Of a DNA stretch of 64,000 nucleotides, positions 27,401-36,200 are shown piece by piece. Below the pieces are notes generated by a model. That model searched no databases, was not told the origin of the DNA, and saw only the letters and a program-made list of their open reading frames with translations. Numbering within the stretch: position 1 is the stretch's first letter; the number at the start of each line of letters is the position of its first letter. This DNA comes from Bacteroidota bacterium (GTDB lineage Bacteria > Bacteroidota > Rhodothermia > Rhodothermales > UBA10348), in NCBI GenBank assembly GCA_029262835.1, contig JAJCYQ010000089.1, positions 1 through 64,000 on the forward strand, in the 5' to 3' direction. The position numbers and the translations under genes are program-made.

Positions 27401-27869
27401 TGGCCAGGCCGTGCACCTGGGGCTTGAGCGCATGGTGGTCGACTTTCTCGGAGGGCACGATCCTGACCCTCATCAGATCGCCGTCGCGAGTCTACGCGCC
27501 GTATTGGAGAGAGAGCCCTCCCGAGTGTCGCTCGACGCCGTAACCGATGCGCTGACGGGCTTCAGAAGCGGAGCGCTCTGGCGCCTTGTGACACAGGCGG
27601 ACGAAGTGCTCACCGAAGTGTCCTTCACGACGCCCCTGCCAGGAAGTCCTGTCCGGATTGTGTCGGGCACCGTAGATCTGGCGCTCCGAAGCGGCGACGA
27701 CTGGCTGATCGTGGATTACAAGACCGATGCTCTTTCAGCGGCGGCGATCGCGTCGCGTTACCAGCCGCAGCTCGACCTGTACGCCAAGTGCTGGCAGGAG
27801 ATGTTTCCCGGGCGCACGGTGAAGACGGCCATCTGGTCGACGGCGTCGCAGGCCCGGATTGATCTGTAA
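24474..27869 (+). CDS. UvrD-type helicase with C-terminal nuclease, AddA-like
   Basis: Walker A AGAGSGKTTALVERVLAYL, DEFQDTDPVQ, GDDKQSIYRFRRAD, TVHQAKGLQ, WLIVDYKTDAL; ATGA overlap with upstream gene. Confidence 0.93.
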   Translation: MSRLDDWKARAIIRGTPGASGPVASDPWLDVEHNMIVRAGAGSGKTTALVERVLAYLRLGEEPSSIVAITFTRKAAAELQGRIHAAVDHAVTSGGHEDDRLQLQRARRRLDEMHIGTIHGFSSQLLRQYADMAGVPPDFRQVEEEEEEDMRSRFWSAFLAGEDENDDLVRLREAGVSRASLLDLFGRLVENADLEPVQSGPIDIDFSRASEAARQIMDDLESISWVGNSPDAVQRGLRKARFMLEMREEMSLAQTAEWLRLFTGMVKKDQLSLTLNRWDRPQKFMKAVRDGTEHDEAPWHVLPRIREEIMPPLTAWDVDVHGRAIRLVSRAVSDYAAYRQAEGRLTISDPIHILNNLLRASPDVRRDVQTQYQRILVDEFQDTDPVQASVIFHMVASDRDDDDWARNRLLPGRLLLVGDDKQSIYRFRRADFEVFARCEEAIVSQGGRSLVLGTNFRSTAAVCHWINEAMEPLFPPSDLEGRREQAPWEPLRPRVPEENDAAPDDSAPGRDAAVGSLVLNPKLTAADGVAAEARTIARMIREQLDSGAYASPGDVMILLRRNKYVSRYVAEVAAAGLPVRVTGGRAVGGSDVLPAVCSILEAIVRQGDELAGVAALRTPFFAVSDADLMAWRRDEGRFDGLAEPAVDKSGEPQTVAPQSGEPQNVFVHSVVHARRVLNRIGNRFRTLPPWEALRATADEEGWWDMLAARETEAVDTGTLQKILALFASAEDRGLDWIEATSELLQYRSGNRAMKLHAAKGDDGVQILTVHQAKGLQAQCVFLADPGQPKSAGRAPSEHTFTENGSSYIALALREPGVFRPKNTYEPPNWAEAVRAEELFARAEHVRLLYVACTRAARQLIVCHRDGGKPGVWDDLIPALRDAPVLAHIQDVPVRVEPSSSRDGADRKRGRILDRMRVAIAAGTEPTHILLRPSDKEETDGVQAGAMGPTGAGVEGTGDAPAEDMIPTRIGMEGKDFGQAVHLGLERMVVDFLGGHDPDPHQIAVASLRAVLEREPSRVSLDAVTDALTGFRSGALWRLVTQADEVLTEVSFTTPLPGSPVRIVSGTVDLALRSGDDWLIVDYKTDALSAAAIASRYQPQLDLYAKCWQEMFPGRTVKTAIWSTASQARIDL

Positions 27870-27921
27870 AAAGCCGGAAAGCCCCCAGGGGCTCTGGCGT
27901 AGTGTTAACAGCCCCTATGGT

Positions 27922-29076
27922 TCAGGCGCGCTCGAGGGCGGGTTCGGGGGAAGGCTCCATCGAGAGCGTCTCGTTCATGAACTGTTTCCAGTCCTGCATG
28001 TCCTGGCTGACGGACCGCCTCAGTTCAACCATGCGTTCCTTCAAATGCAGCACTTCTTCGTCCTTTCGCTTTTTGGCCTGGGCGTATGCATCAGAGACGG
28101 TTTTGAGCGCGGTGTATTGCGTTGTGAGCTGCGTCGACATCTCCTCCACACGCGCTGCCAGGGCGTCGTGGTGAGCCTGGCCGAGAGAACGGATGTGCTC
28201 GAGCAGCATCTGCTTGTCGGCGTTGATGAGTTTCCGCTTGATGGTCAGGTGGTTGACCTGCTTGACGTCACGCGCCAGGCCCACTTTCTTGAGCACCCAG
28301 ATCACGTACTTCGGCGGGTCGAACTGGTACCAGCGAATACCATTGCGGTAGTCACCGGCGAACGTGTGATGATAGTTGTGGTAGCCTTCTCCGAACGTAA
28401 GGAGCGAGAGGATGAAGTTGTTGACCGCCGAATGTTCGGTAGAGTACGGCTTCGATCCCCACATGTGGGCGAGAGAGTTTATGAACCACGTACAGTGGTG
28501 TACCAGGAAGAGCCGCGCCAGAAATCCGATCACGAACGCGCCGAAAAGGTCTCCAGTCAGCGCCCAGAGCGCCGCAACGGCCACGATGTTGACGAGCACC
28601 ATGAGCGGCGCGAAGTACTTGTGCTGAAAACGGAGGACGGGGTCTTTCAACAGGTCGTGGACCCAGCGGTCGCGGACGAGGCGGCGACCTGTGAACATCC
28701 AGAGCATGTGAGAATGCCAGAAACCCTTCTCCGCATTGTAGGGGTCGTCGTCCGAATCCACATGTTTGTGGTGCATACGGTGGTCTGATGACCACTGGAG
28801 TACGCTGCCCTGGACAGCCAGCGTGCCGAAGAACAGGAGAACACTTTCAATGACCCGGTTGGTCTTGTAGGTTCTATGGGCGTAGAGCCGGTGGTAACCT
28901 GTCGTAATGGCCATCAGGGAGAGCGTCCAGAGCGCCCATGATCCCAGGATCAGTTCCCAGGACGGAACGCGGTCCATCAGATAGACGGGAAGAAGAATGA
29001 GAAGGGCGACATGATAGCCACCAATAAAGAGCAGATTGGTCCAATCAATGCGGGTGTCGGGCGTTTCCGAGGGCAT
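27922..29076 (-). CDS. acyl-CoA (fatty acid) desaturase
   Basis: Histidine boxes HRLYAHRTY, HRMHHKHVD, EGYHNYHHTF. Confidence 0.94.
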   Translation of the reverse strand: MPSETPDTRIDWTNLLFIGGYHVALLILLPVYLMDRVPSWELILGSWALWTLSLMAITTGYHRLYAHRTYKTNRVIESVLLFFGTLAVQGSVLQWSSDHRMHHKHVDSDDDPYNAEKGFWHSHMLWMFTGRRLVRDRWVHDLLKDPVLRFQHKYFAPLMVLVNIVAVAALWALTGDLFGAFVIGFLARLFLVHHCTWFINSLAHMWGSKPYSTEHSAVNNFILSLLTFGEGYHNYHHTFAGDYRNGIRWYQFDPPKYVIWVLKKVGLARDVKQVNHLTIKRKLINADKQMLLEHIRSLGQAHHDALAARVEEMSTQLTTQYTALKTVSDAYAQAKKRKDEEVLHLKERMVELRRSVSQDMQDWKQFMNETLSMEPSPEPALERA

Positions 29077-29142
29077 ATCTAATCTGGGGATGGGAGGAGA
29101 CACAGCCTTCCGAACGCATGCCCGTGCCCGAGGATCCAACCA

Positions 29143-29303
29143 GTGTCGCGTCACGTCTGGAATGTCGGTCGGATGCGTGAGAACGCCTGCTTGCTGACAA
29201 GGCGCCCGAGTGAGGCGTAGCCATAGCTACGGCGAGTGAGGGGAACGCAGTCAGCGGGAAGGCGGGCCACGCAGACCCCGACAGATCAGGCGTGACGTGA
29301 CAC
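29143..29303. repeat. ~161-bp imperfect inverted repeat with palindromic centre CGTAGCCATAGCTACG
   Basis: Outer arms GTGTCGCGTCACG / CGTGACGTGACAC; middle arms CGCCTGCTTGCTGAC / GTCAGCGGGAAGGCGG; exactly centred palindrome flanked by GAGTGAGG direct repeats. Confidence 0.75.
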
Positions 29304-29305
29304 CA

Positions 29306-30124
29306 TCATGATCCTGTTTTCTGGAGGATACGACCCGCCAGCCGCTCCATCAAGCTGCGACAGCTGGCATCCTGCAGGGTCCTCAGCGGCTCGTCGCCGT
29401 CCGATAGGTCATAGGCGTGCGGATAGCAGGACAGCGGCCCCTCCAGCAGATACTGCCTGAAACCCTGTTCGACGTCCGGCATGGCCAGAACACCGACCCA
29501 GGCCTGCGTCAAAACGACATTCGTATCTCCGAGTACGGGCAGACCGAGTACGTGTGCTCCCCAGTAGGCCGGATGATCGTCCAGGAACCCGACCGGGATG
29601 AATCCGATGTCGGCATGCGATCGGAGCAATTCGAGAAGGCGGCGCCCGTCCGATCCAGCCCCGTAGATGGCAATGGGCATTCCGAAAAGGCCAGAAGCCA
29701 GCAGTACCCGTTTTACGGCGCGGCGCGCGATCGGTAAGAGGAGGAGGACGGACGGAAGCGTGAAGGCCACGGTCGCCACGTTTGGAGCAGCAAACAGCAC
29801 CCAGAGGCCGAATACGGCGAGGAGAGTGCCCAGCTGGCGGCTGAGCTCTGCCCTCCGGTCGAGACCCCATCCGGGGTAGAGGCCCCGTATGGCGAAGCCT
29901 GTAAGGCACGCCAGAGCGACCACTGCGGGAAGCGCCGCCAGCTGCACGAGCGCTGCCAGAATCAGTAGATCGCCCGCGAAGAGGAAGGCGGCGTTGTGAG
30001 CACGTCTGACGTGCATGGCCTTCCTGGGAACGGTTTTCCGCTGGGCGGCGAGCTCCAGGTGTGCCACGAGGCAGTCATCTACGCTTCCCCGCTTCAAGGG
30101 GCGGTTCTGTACCAGTAGTTGCAT
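29306..30124 (-). CDS. membrane protein resembling the N-terminal TM and CoA-binding-like half of WbaP-type sugar-1-P transferases, without catalytic domain
   Basis: GLYPGWGLDRRAELSRQLGT and IYGAGSDGRRLLELLRSHADIGFIPVGFLDD...LGLPVLGDT; no C-terminal bacterial sugar transferase domain. Confidence 0.65.
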   Translation of the reverse strand: MQLLVQNRPLKRGSVDDCLVAHLELAAQRKTVPRKAMHVRRAHNAAFLFAGDLLILAALVQLAALPAVVALACLTGFAIRGLYPGWGLDRRAELSRQLGTLLAVFGLWVLFAAPNVATVAFTLPSVLLLLPIARRAVKRVLLASGLFGMPIAIYGAGSDGRRLLELLRSHADIGFIPVGFLDDHPAYWGAHVLGLPVLGDTNVVLTQAWVGVLAMPDVEQGFRQYLLEGPLSCYPHAYDLSDGDEPLRTLQDASCRSLMERLAGRILQKTGS

Positions 30125-30239
30125 GCGGGTTGGAATCCTGAACGGGTGTTTCCCATCCATTATCCATAACCGTGCCACTTTATCCAACCCGTGAAATATG
30201 GTACGCGACGCACGTGGGAACGGGTGGTTGTCTCATGAT

Positions 30240-30471
30240 TGGTCCCATAGCGGGAGCAGCACTCCTGTGGGGGATGGGACTACAACGACTCGTACGTTGC
30301 CCCCTGCATCCCCGTATACGTGACAGGTTGTAGAATAGCCTCCGTAACCGACCGGTTCAACCGGTACAACCTGCCAGTGGACAACGGCACACGGTCGGTT
30401 CATCACCTCTCAGTGATGATTGGTTCTGGGTGAGTGGCCCGGCCTTCTCGCGAAGGCCGGGCCACTTTTTT
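30240..30471 (+). ncRNA. candidate structured non-coding RNA / switch-like RNA ending in an intrinsic terminator
   Basis: No plausible CDS; multiple perfect complementary segments (CTACAAC/GTTGTAG, CAGGTTGTA/TACAACCTG, AACCGACCG/CGGTCGGTT); plus-strand terminator 30434-30471. Confidence 0.45.
30434..30471 (+). terminator. strong intrinsic terminator, plus strand
   Basis: GTGGCCCGGCCTTC-TCGC-GAAGGCCGGGCCAC followed by TTTTTT. Confidence 0.9.
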
Positions 30472-30532
30472 GTCCGCAGAAACGCGGGGCATACTCTCGG
30501 ATCTTGGCACTTTGAAGAGGTCGTGCGCCGCC

Positions 30533-32176
30533 CTACTGTACAATCAGCTGCCGGGTCTTGTCGAAGACCGTTCCCGAGAATCCCTCGACGGTCATGCGGT
30601 AGAAGTAGAGTCCCGCGGGCAAATCATCGACCCGAAGGGACGTCGTATGCCACGATCCGCCGTCCATGAAGGTATCCTGGAGAACACGGAGCTCTCGTCC
30701 TGCTGTATCGAAGAGGTGGATGCGGACGAACCCGTCGTGGGGGGCGAAATAGCGGAACGTAGCCGCACCCGTTGTTGGGTTCGGCCACGCGTCGGTAAGC
30801 GTGAACTGCAGCGGCGTATCGACACGAACTACAGTTGTCGCCAGTTCCTGACGGCGCCCATCGACCGAGCGGCCAACGATACTGTAGGCAATATCGATGT
30901 CTTCTGGAGCGGTCGCGTCGACATACGAACCGCTCTCAGCGCCCAGTTCGGCGAGCACGGTCGTGCTGCGACCTATGCTGCGCTCAATGACGATAGAAGA
31001 CAGTGTACCCGCATCCAGGACATCCCAGGAAAGGTGCACACTGCCGTCCTTCACGTCAGCGGCTGTCACTGCTGCAGCACCAATCGGAGCGTTGCCGTCA
31101 ATGAGCAGCTGCGCCACGTCGGCACGCAATTCGGGCAAGAGCACATAATTGTTGTCACCGGGGCAGGCCGTCGAAGAGAAGTCCCGATGCCCCCGAATGA
31201 GTTCGGGTTCAATACCGTATCGCTCGCTCAGGAAAGCAAACAGCGTGGTGTACGTGCTGAGTGCTTCGGGAGTGATCTGTTCTGCACACTGGGAGCCTTC
31301 GGGTGGATGATAGCATCCAAGTATCGATACGCCGATGTTTCCCGTGTTCACGCCTCCAACGTGGGCACCGAGTGCCAGGACGGGCACCTGGTCCAGCGAC
31401 GTGGATCCATCCAGGAACGGGCGTCCCTGGTAGAGCCGCCCGCCACGATCAATCAGGAACTGGTACCCGATGTCACTCCAGCCGCGTCCGTTCTGGTGAA
31501 AATCCTGGATTGACTTGACCGCAGCAATGCCCTCGGCACGCGTCGTGGCCGACCAGCCGGCGGCGTGGTGGAACGTCATATACCGGAAGGCCCCGGTCGT
31601 CAGGGGAGACGGGCTGCCGCCCTTGAAGGAAACGGCACCCCATTCGGCGCGCGTGATAAGCGGCGGAGGAATGATGTCGCCTGTTGATTTCCCGGCCACG
31701 GCTACGAGTCCCTCCGGCACATTCCGGTCGACGTCGAGCGTGTTGTCGAAGACGCCCGACTCCCGGATGACTGTGATGGCGGACGGATCGGCAAGCACCC
31801 GGATCTCGTACCTGGTGGCGCCGATCACTCCGTCACGGTATAAACCTGCGAGAAACGTACCGCCAGCGGGGCTTGCAGTTACATGAGCCGCCTCCCAATC
31901 GCTCCAGGACGCACCACCATCGTCCGAAAAACGCACGTCAACTTCTACGTCCGGGGCCGTGGAGCCAATTTCAACAGCGACCCCCGAAAACGGTACCGGC
32001 ACCGGATCCGATACCCTCGAAACGGAGACCCGTTTGCCGAGCGGGGCCGTTTCGACTGGGCCGAGCGCAACCTCGGCATCGACCATATCATGGATAATCT
32101 GGGAGGAGGCTGTCGGTACTAGAAGAAGCAGCACGAGTAGTGCTGAAAGGCCATGGAAACGCATGCGGCTAGACAT
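30533..32176 (-). CDS. peptidoglycan-recognition-type N-acetylmuramoyl-L-alanine amidase with T9SS C-terminal sorting domain
   Basis: ITRAEWGA, TFHHAAGWS, DIGYQFLIDRGGRLYQGRP, RGHRDFSSTACPGDN; C-term AWPNPTTGAATFRYF...LPAGLYFYRM. Confidence 0.92.
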   Translation of the reverse strand: MSSRMRFHGLSALLVLLLLVPTASSQIIHDMVDAEVALGPVETAPLGKRVSVSRVSDPVPVPFSGVAVEIGSTAPDVEVDVRFSDDGGASWSDWEAAHVTASPAGGTFLAGLYRDGVIGATRYEIRVLADPSAITVIRESGVFDNTLDVDRNVPEGLVAVAGKSTGDIIPPPLITRAEWGAVSFKGGSPSPLTTGAFRYMTFHHAAGWSATTRAEGIAAVKSIQDFHQNGRGWSDIGYQFLIDRGGRLYQGRPFLDGSTSLDQVPVLALGAHVGGVNTGNIGVSILGCYHPPEGSQCAEQITPEALSTYTTLFAFLSERYGIEPELIRGHRDFSSTACPGDNNYVLLPELRADVAQLLIDGNAPIGAAAVTAADVKDGSVHLSWDVLDAGTLSSIVIERSIGRSTTVLAELGAESGSYVDATAPEDIDIAYSIVGRSVDGRRQELATTVVRVDTPLQFTLTDAWPNPTTGAATFRYFAPHDGFVRIHLFDTAGRELRVLQDTFMDGGSWHTTSLRVDDLPAGLYFYRMTVEGFSGTVFDKTRQLIVQ

Positions 32177-32189
32177 GTTGAGAATCTGA

Positions 32190-33242
32190 TCAGAATTGCA
32201 GATTGAACGTGTACCAGTGCGTCTGTTCCAATCGTCCGAAATCCGCGTAGGCATAGTCGAATCGGGCACGGATACTTCGGTCAATTCGCAGGTTGAGCCC
32301 GCCACCGAAAGTAAGTCCCTGTTCACCATCTGTTTCGAACAGGTTTTTATAGCCCACCCGCAGCGAAATAAGGTCCCTGAAAATGAACTCCGAGCCAAGG
32401 TTCATGTATTCACTGTTGTCGTTGGGATGCGCGGCATCGACCAGTGCGACGACGCGGTAATCGGCGTTCCGTACGGCGTCCCAAGCCAGTCCGACGCGGA
32501 ACAGAAGGGGAAGCGTGAACTCCTCGGCCAGGAACTCGGCATTGACAATTTCCACGTTGCCCTGTTCCTCGGGCGCCGGATCGGTGCTGAACAGGATATC
32601 GCGACCGGACATCTGCATGCGCGGACCGAAGTTGGCCATCGAGGCGCCGAGTCGGAGGCGTTCGTAGGGCGTGGTGAAGAGGACACCGATGTCAAGGGCC
32701 GTGGCGGTGGCCGTGGAGTGCCAGATCTTTTCCCGGATGTACTTGACGGTACCTCCGATGGAAAACCGATCGGTGAGCGCCCGGGCGTAAGTGAGTTGGA
32801 TAGCGTAATCCTGTTTCTTGAAGAGCTCCCCGGTCCCGAGGGGCTCCTCGACCGTGCGGACCGCCATGTCGCCGGAATCCAGAAAGAGCAGTGAGGCAGC
32901 CACCGTGCCCATGGCTCCAAGATCGATCCCGACCGCAGCATAGTTGTAGTCGATATCAGCCAGATACTGCGTGTGCGACAACTGCACCGCCGAGCCGTTC
33001 ATCCGAGCCAGCCCGGCCGGATTCCAATAGAGCGCCGAGAGGTCGCTGGCTTCGGCCACGAACGTGCCGCCAAGCGAAATGGCCCGCGCTCCGACGCCAA
33101 GTTTGAGGAACTGCGCCGATGTCGTGCCGACCTTGGTTATGGTTTCGGTCTCGCCGTTTTCCAGCACATTCTGCGCCTGGACGGTCGGCGAGAGCGCCAA
33201 AAGGGCAGCGACGAGGACGAGGATGGATGTAGTTTGCGTCAT
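32190..33242 (-). CDS. PorV/PorQ family outer-membrane protein
   Basis: FLKLGVGARAISLGGTFVAEASDLSALYWNPAGLA; beta-barrel C-terminus ending F. Confidence 0.9.
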   Translation of the reverse strand: MTQTTSILVLVAALLALSPTVQAQNVLENGETETITKVGTTSAQFLKLGVGARAISLGGTFVAEASDLSALYWNPAGLARMNGSAVQLSHTQYLADIDYNYAAVGIDLGAMGTVAASLLFLDSGDMAVRTVEEPLGTGELFKKQDYAIQLTYARALTDRFSIGGTVKYIREKIWHSTATATALDIGVLFTTPYERLRLGASMANFGPRMQMSGRDILFSTDPAPEEQGNVEIVNAEFLAEEFTLPLLFRVGLAWDAVRNADYRVVALVDAAHPNDNSEYMNLGSEFIFRDLISLRVGYKNLFETDGEQGLTFGGGLNLRIDRSIRARFDYAYADFGRLEQTHWYTFNLQF

Positions 33243-33250
33243 GGTAGTCG

Positions 33251-36200
33251 TTATTTGATGACGGCAAATTTCCCGATGTACGATCCACCGTCCCAGTCGA
33301 CGTGGAATATGTACAGGCCGTATGCGATGTTCATGTTGTCTTTCGTGCGCAGGTCCCAGAACTGCTTGCCGTCATCGACTGCCGAGTCTCGTTCAATAGT
33401 GTCGACCAGTTCGCCAGAGAGTGTATAGATCCGGATCGTGGCCTTCGCCGGTACATTCGCGAAATAAAGGCGCCTGTCGCCGCGGGCCGATCGCGACACC
33501 GGGTTGGTCGGCTCGATCGTATTGGTCATTACGTACGGGTTCGGGACGGCATATATGCATTCGCCCCGCTCGTCGTCGCAGTTGAAAACCTTCTCCCGCG
33601 ATGTGGCGACATCATCACGCGCGCCGACCGTCCTGAACGTAAAAGAGTCGTTTTCGCGGAATGGTTTTTCCGTGCGTACGAAGAAAACGTCACCGTCGCC
33701 CGGCGTTTCGTCGACGTTTTCGAGCGCCACCTGCCAGGTGGCTGTCAGCGTGCCATCAATGGATTCCAGGAAAATAATGGGTTCATTCACATCCCAGGTG
33801 CCAGAGCGGTTCAGGTCCGGCGTGAATACCTGCAATTCCGTATTGGCTTCAGTGAGGTTCACCACGCGAAACGGTATGGGGATATTGTTGCTGAAACTGT
33901 TGCCAATGTCGGAGTTTGAGAACGTGATTTCATAGTCAGCGGGCTGCGGAATGCGTCCGGGACCTGATGTGGCAACACGAACCTGGAAGGGAATATTCCT
34001 TCCGCCCTGACTCCAACCGGTCTGTCCGTCCTCTATGGCCAAGTCCACGTCCTGTACGAAGACGTGGAGGCCATCGAACACCGGGTTACCTTCCTCGCTG
34101 TTGATTAGTGCGCTCTCGGCAATTGGCCGGTGCGTGAACGTGGCGGTCAGTGAGTCTCCATCAGCGACCTGGCCCGCAAAAATCAATACACTTCCGCTGG
34201 CTTCAATAAGTTCATAATCCACGTCCTCAGCGAGCTGCGTGCCATTGGAGGTGCGCAGCACGAAGGAGTCGGCATTGATATTGGGGACTCCCAGGGACGA
34301 CGTCTTCCCCGTCAGTGCCCGAATGCTTACGGTTCGCGGGTTCTGGTCGGTGACGGAGTAAACAGTGGCTCCGTCACGTTTGTTGAAGTCAATACGGTAG
34401 TTTCCGTCGGGCGGAACCGCCATGGGGTCCAGTATCTCTATGGATATATCGCCCGTGGCGTGCCCGGTTTCGTGTTGGATACCGCCGGCCTCGACAATGG
34501 ACGGAGCCAGGTAGCCTGCTGTTACTGGCCTCGGGACGACACTGACGGTGTTGACATCGAATATGAACGATTCATCGACCGGATTGAACGTGACAGTTTT
34601 GGATGTTTCACTCGGCGGAATGCCGTCAGGGCTGTCGATGTCGCCCGAGAAGCCCCTGTCGTAGGCCGTTACCGCGTAGTAGTAGGTCTGGCCATTGACC
34701 ACACGGTTGGTGTCGACGAAAGTGTGGAAGAGTCCGGTGTCATTGCCGAGATTGAATGACACGCCACGTCCTGGAAATGGGATGGACGATGGGCCCGTAA
34801 GTCCGTTGTCCAGATCAAACTTGGCTTCCACTCCATTCGTAGTGGTGAGCGGTTGGAACAGGAAAGCCGAACCGTTGATGTCCGTGATCTTCTGCTGGTC
34901 ACTGAAAGACGGGTCGGTTGAGCGGTATATGGCATACCCTTCAAAGTCCTTGTCCCGCGAAAGCGGATCCACGGAGTCTTCCGCGATGGCGTCCCAGTAA
35001 AGCGTCACTTTCTGGTCGCCCGGAACGGCTCTCAGGTTTGGTTTGGCTGGGGGACGGGCGAAGCGGTACCCGACGTCAAAGATCTGCTGCGCCGTTTCGG
35101 CGTTCAGGCGGAGGTCGTTGAGCGACTCGCCAAGGACGAGGGCAATGGAAAAACGCTTCGTTTCACCAGCACGCAAGGGGAAATAGCCCGAGCCGTAGAT
35201 GAAGACGTTGTCTCCCGGCTCCTCGGGGATCTCACTGAAGTTGCCTGGCTCCACGAATTGCCAGACGCGCTCGTCGTTGCTGACTCGATTGCCCGCGAAG
35301 GGTGGCGACGCGAACGACGTCAGACCAATCATATCCGATTCGTCGATATCGGTAAACTCGAAGTTTGGCTCGCCGGGCTTGGTGATGTCAAAGAGGTCAC
35401 CGGCCGTGGGGAGTCCATCGCCCTCTCCCTCGTCTCCGGTACCTGGAATACCGTCAATGCCTACATCATCCGTTTCCGGGTCCCAGTCATTGTCGTTGTC
35501 AATGCCATCGGTCCACGACTCGTCGATCATGCCGTCGCCATCGTTGTCAATGCCATCACCCTCGAAGCGCACGCCGTCAATGATTTCCGTTCCAAGGCCT
35601 GGGCTCTCGAGGAATTTGTATCCGAAGAAGCCAGGAACGCGGCCTGGAATGTCCGAGCGTCCGTCTGCATCGAAGGCGAAGACCATGTTCAGGCTGGGGT
35701 CGAAAAAGGCCAGGTCATCTGGCCAGTCGCCGGGTCCACCGATGTGCGGATCGCCCCACATGCCGAACACTACCTTGTCGAGATCCTTCTCCGACTTGTT
35801 CGTGATCTTGTACACCATGAAGATGGTGTCTTCAGCGAGTGGGTTGGCCCACTGGTAGAGGCGGACCTCTACTTCGAGTCCAAGGCCCCGTTTGGTAGAG
35901 TCCGACGCAAACGGGTAGTACTTGAACTCCCGGTTGCTGTAGTCGTTCATGAAATAGAGCGCTTCCTTGTCGGCGTTGGAAGCTCCCTGCTGGAGGGCAC
36001 CTGGCCACACGAATTCCTTCAGGTTCTCATTGAACCAATCATCGGGCCAGGAATCGGGCTTACCGTCGAGGTTCTTGTCTTCGGCATCGGACACAGGGAT
36101 GAGAGCCGAATTCGGATTAACGACATTAAGTCCGTCAAAATTGCCGACAGGCTCTGCACACGGAATAGGCTGCCAGCCCCACTGCTCGGTGCCGTCCGGG

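Noticed and set aside
27875-27900. Small hairpin GCCGGAAAGCCCCCAGGGGCTCTGGC after the AddA-like gene
   Set aside because: Imperfect and no T-tract, insufficient to call a terminator
35430-35590. Short GATGGCATTGACAACGAC-type repeats that look array-like
   Set aside because: They encode GDGIDNDGDG calcium-binding-like repeats in a secreted protein, not CRISPR or a DNA element
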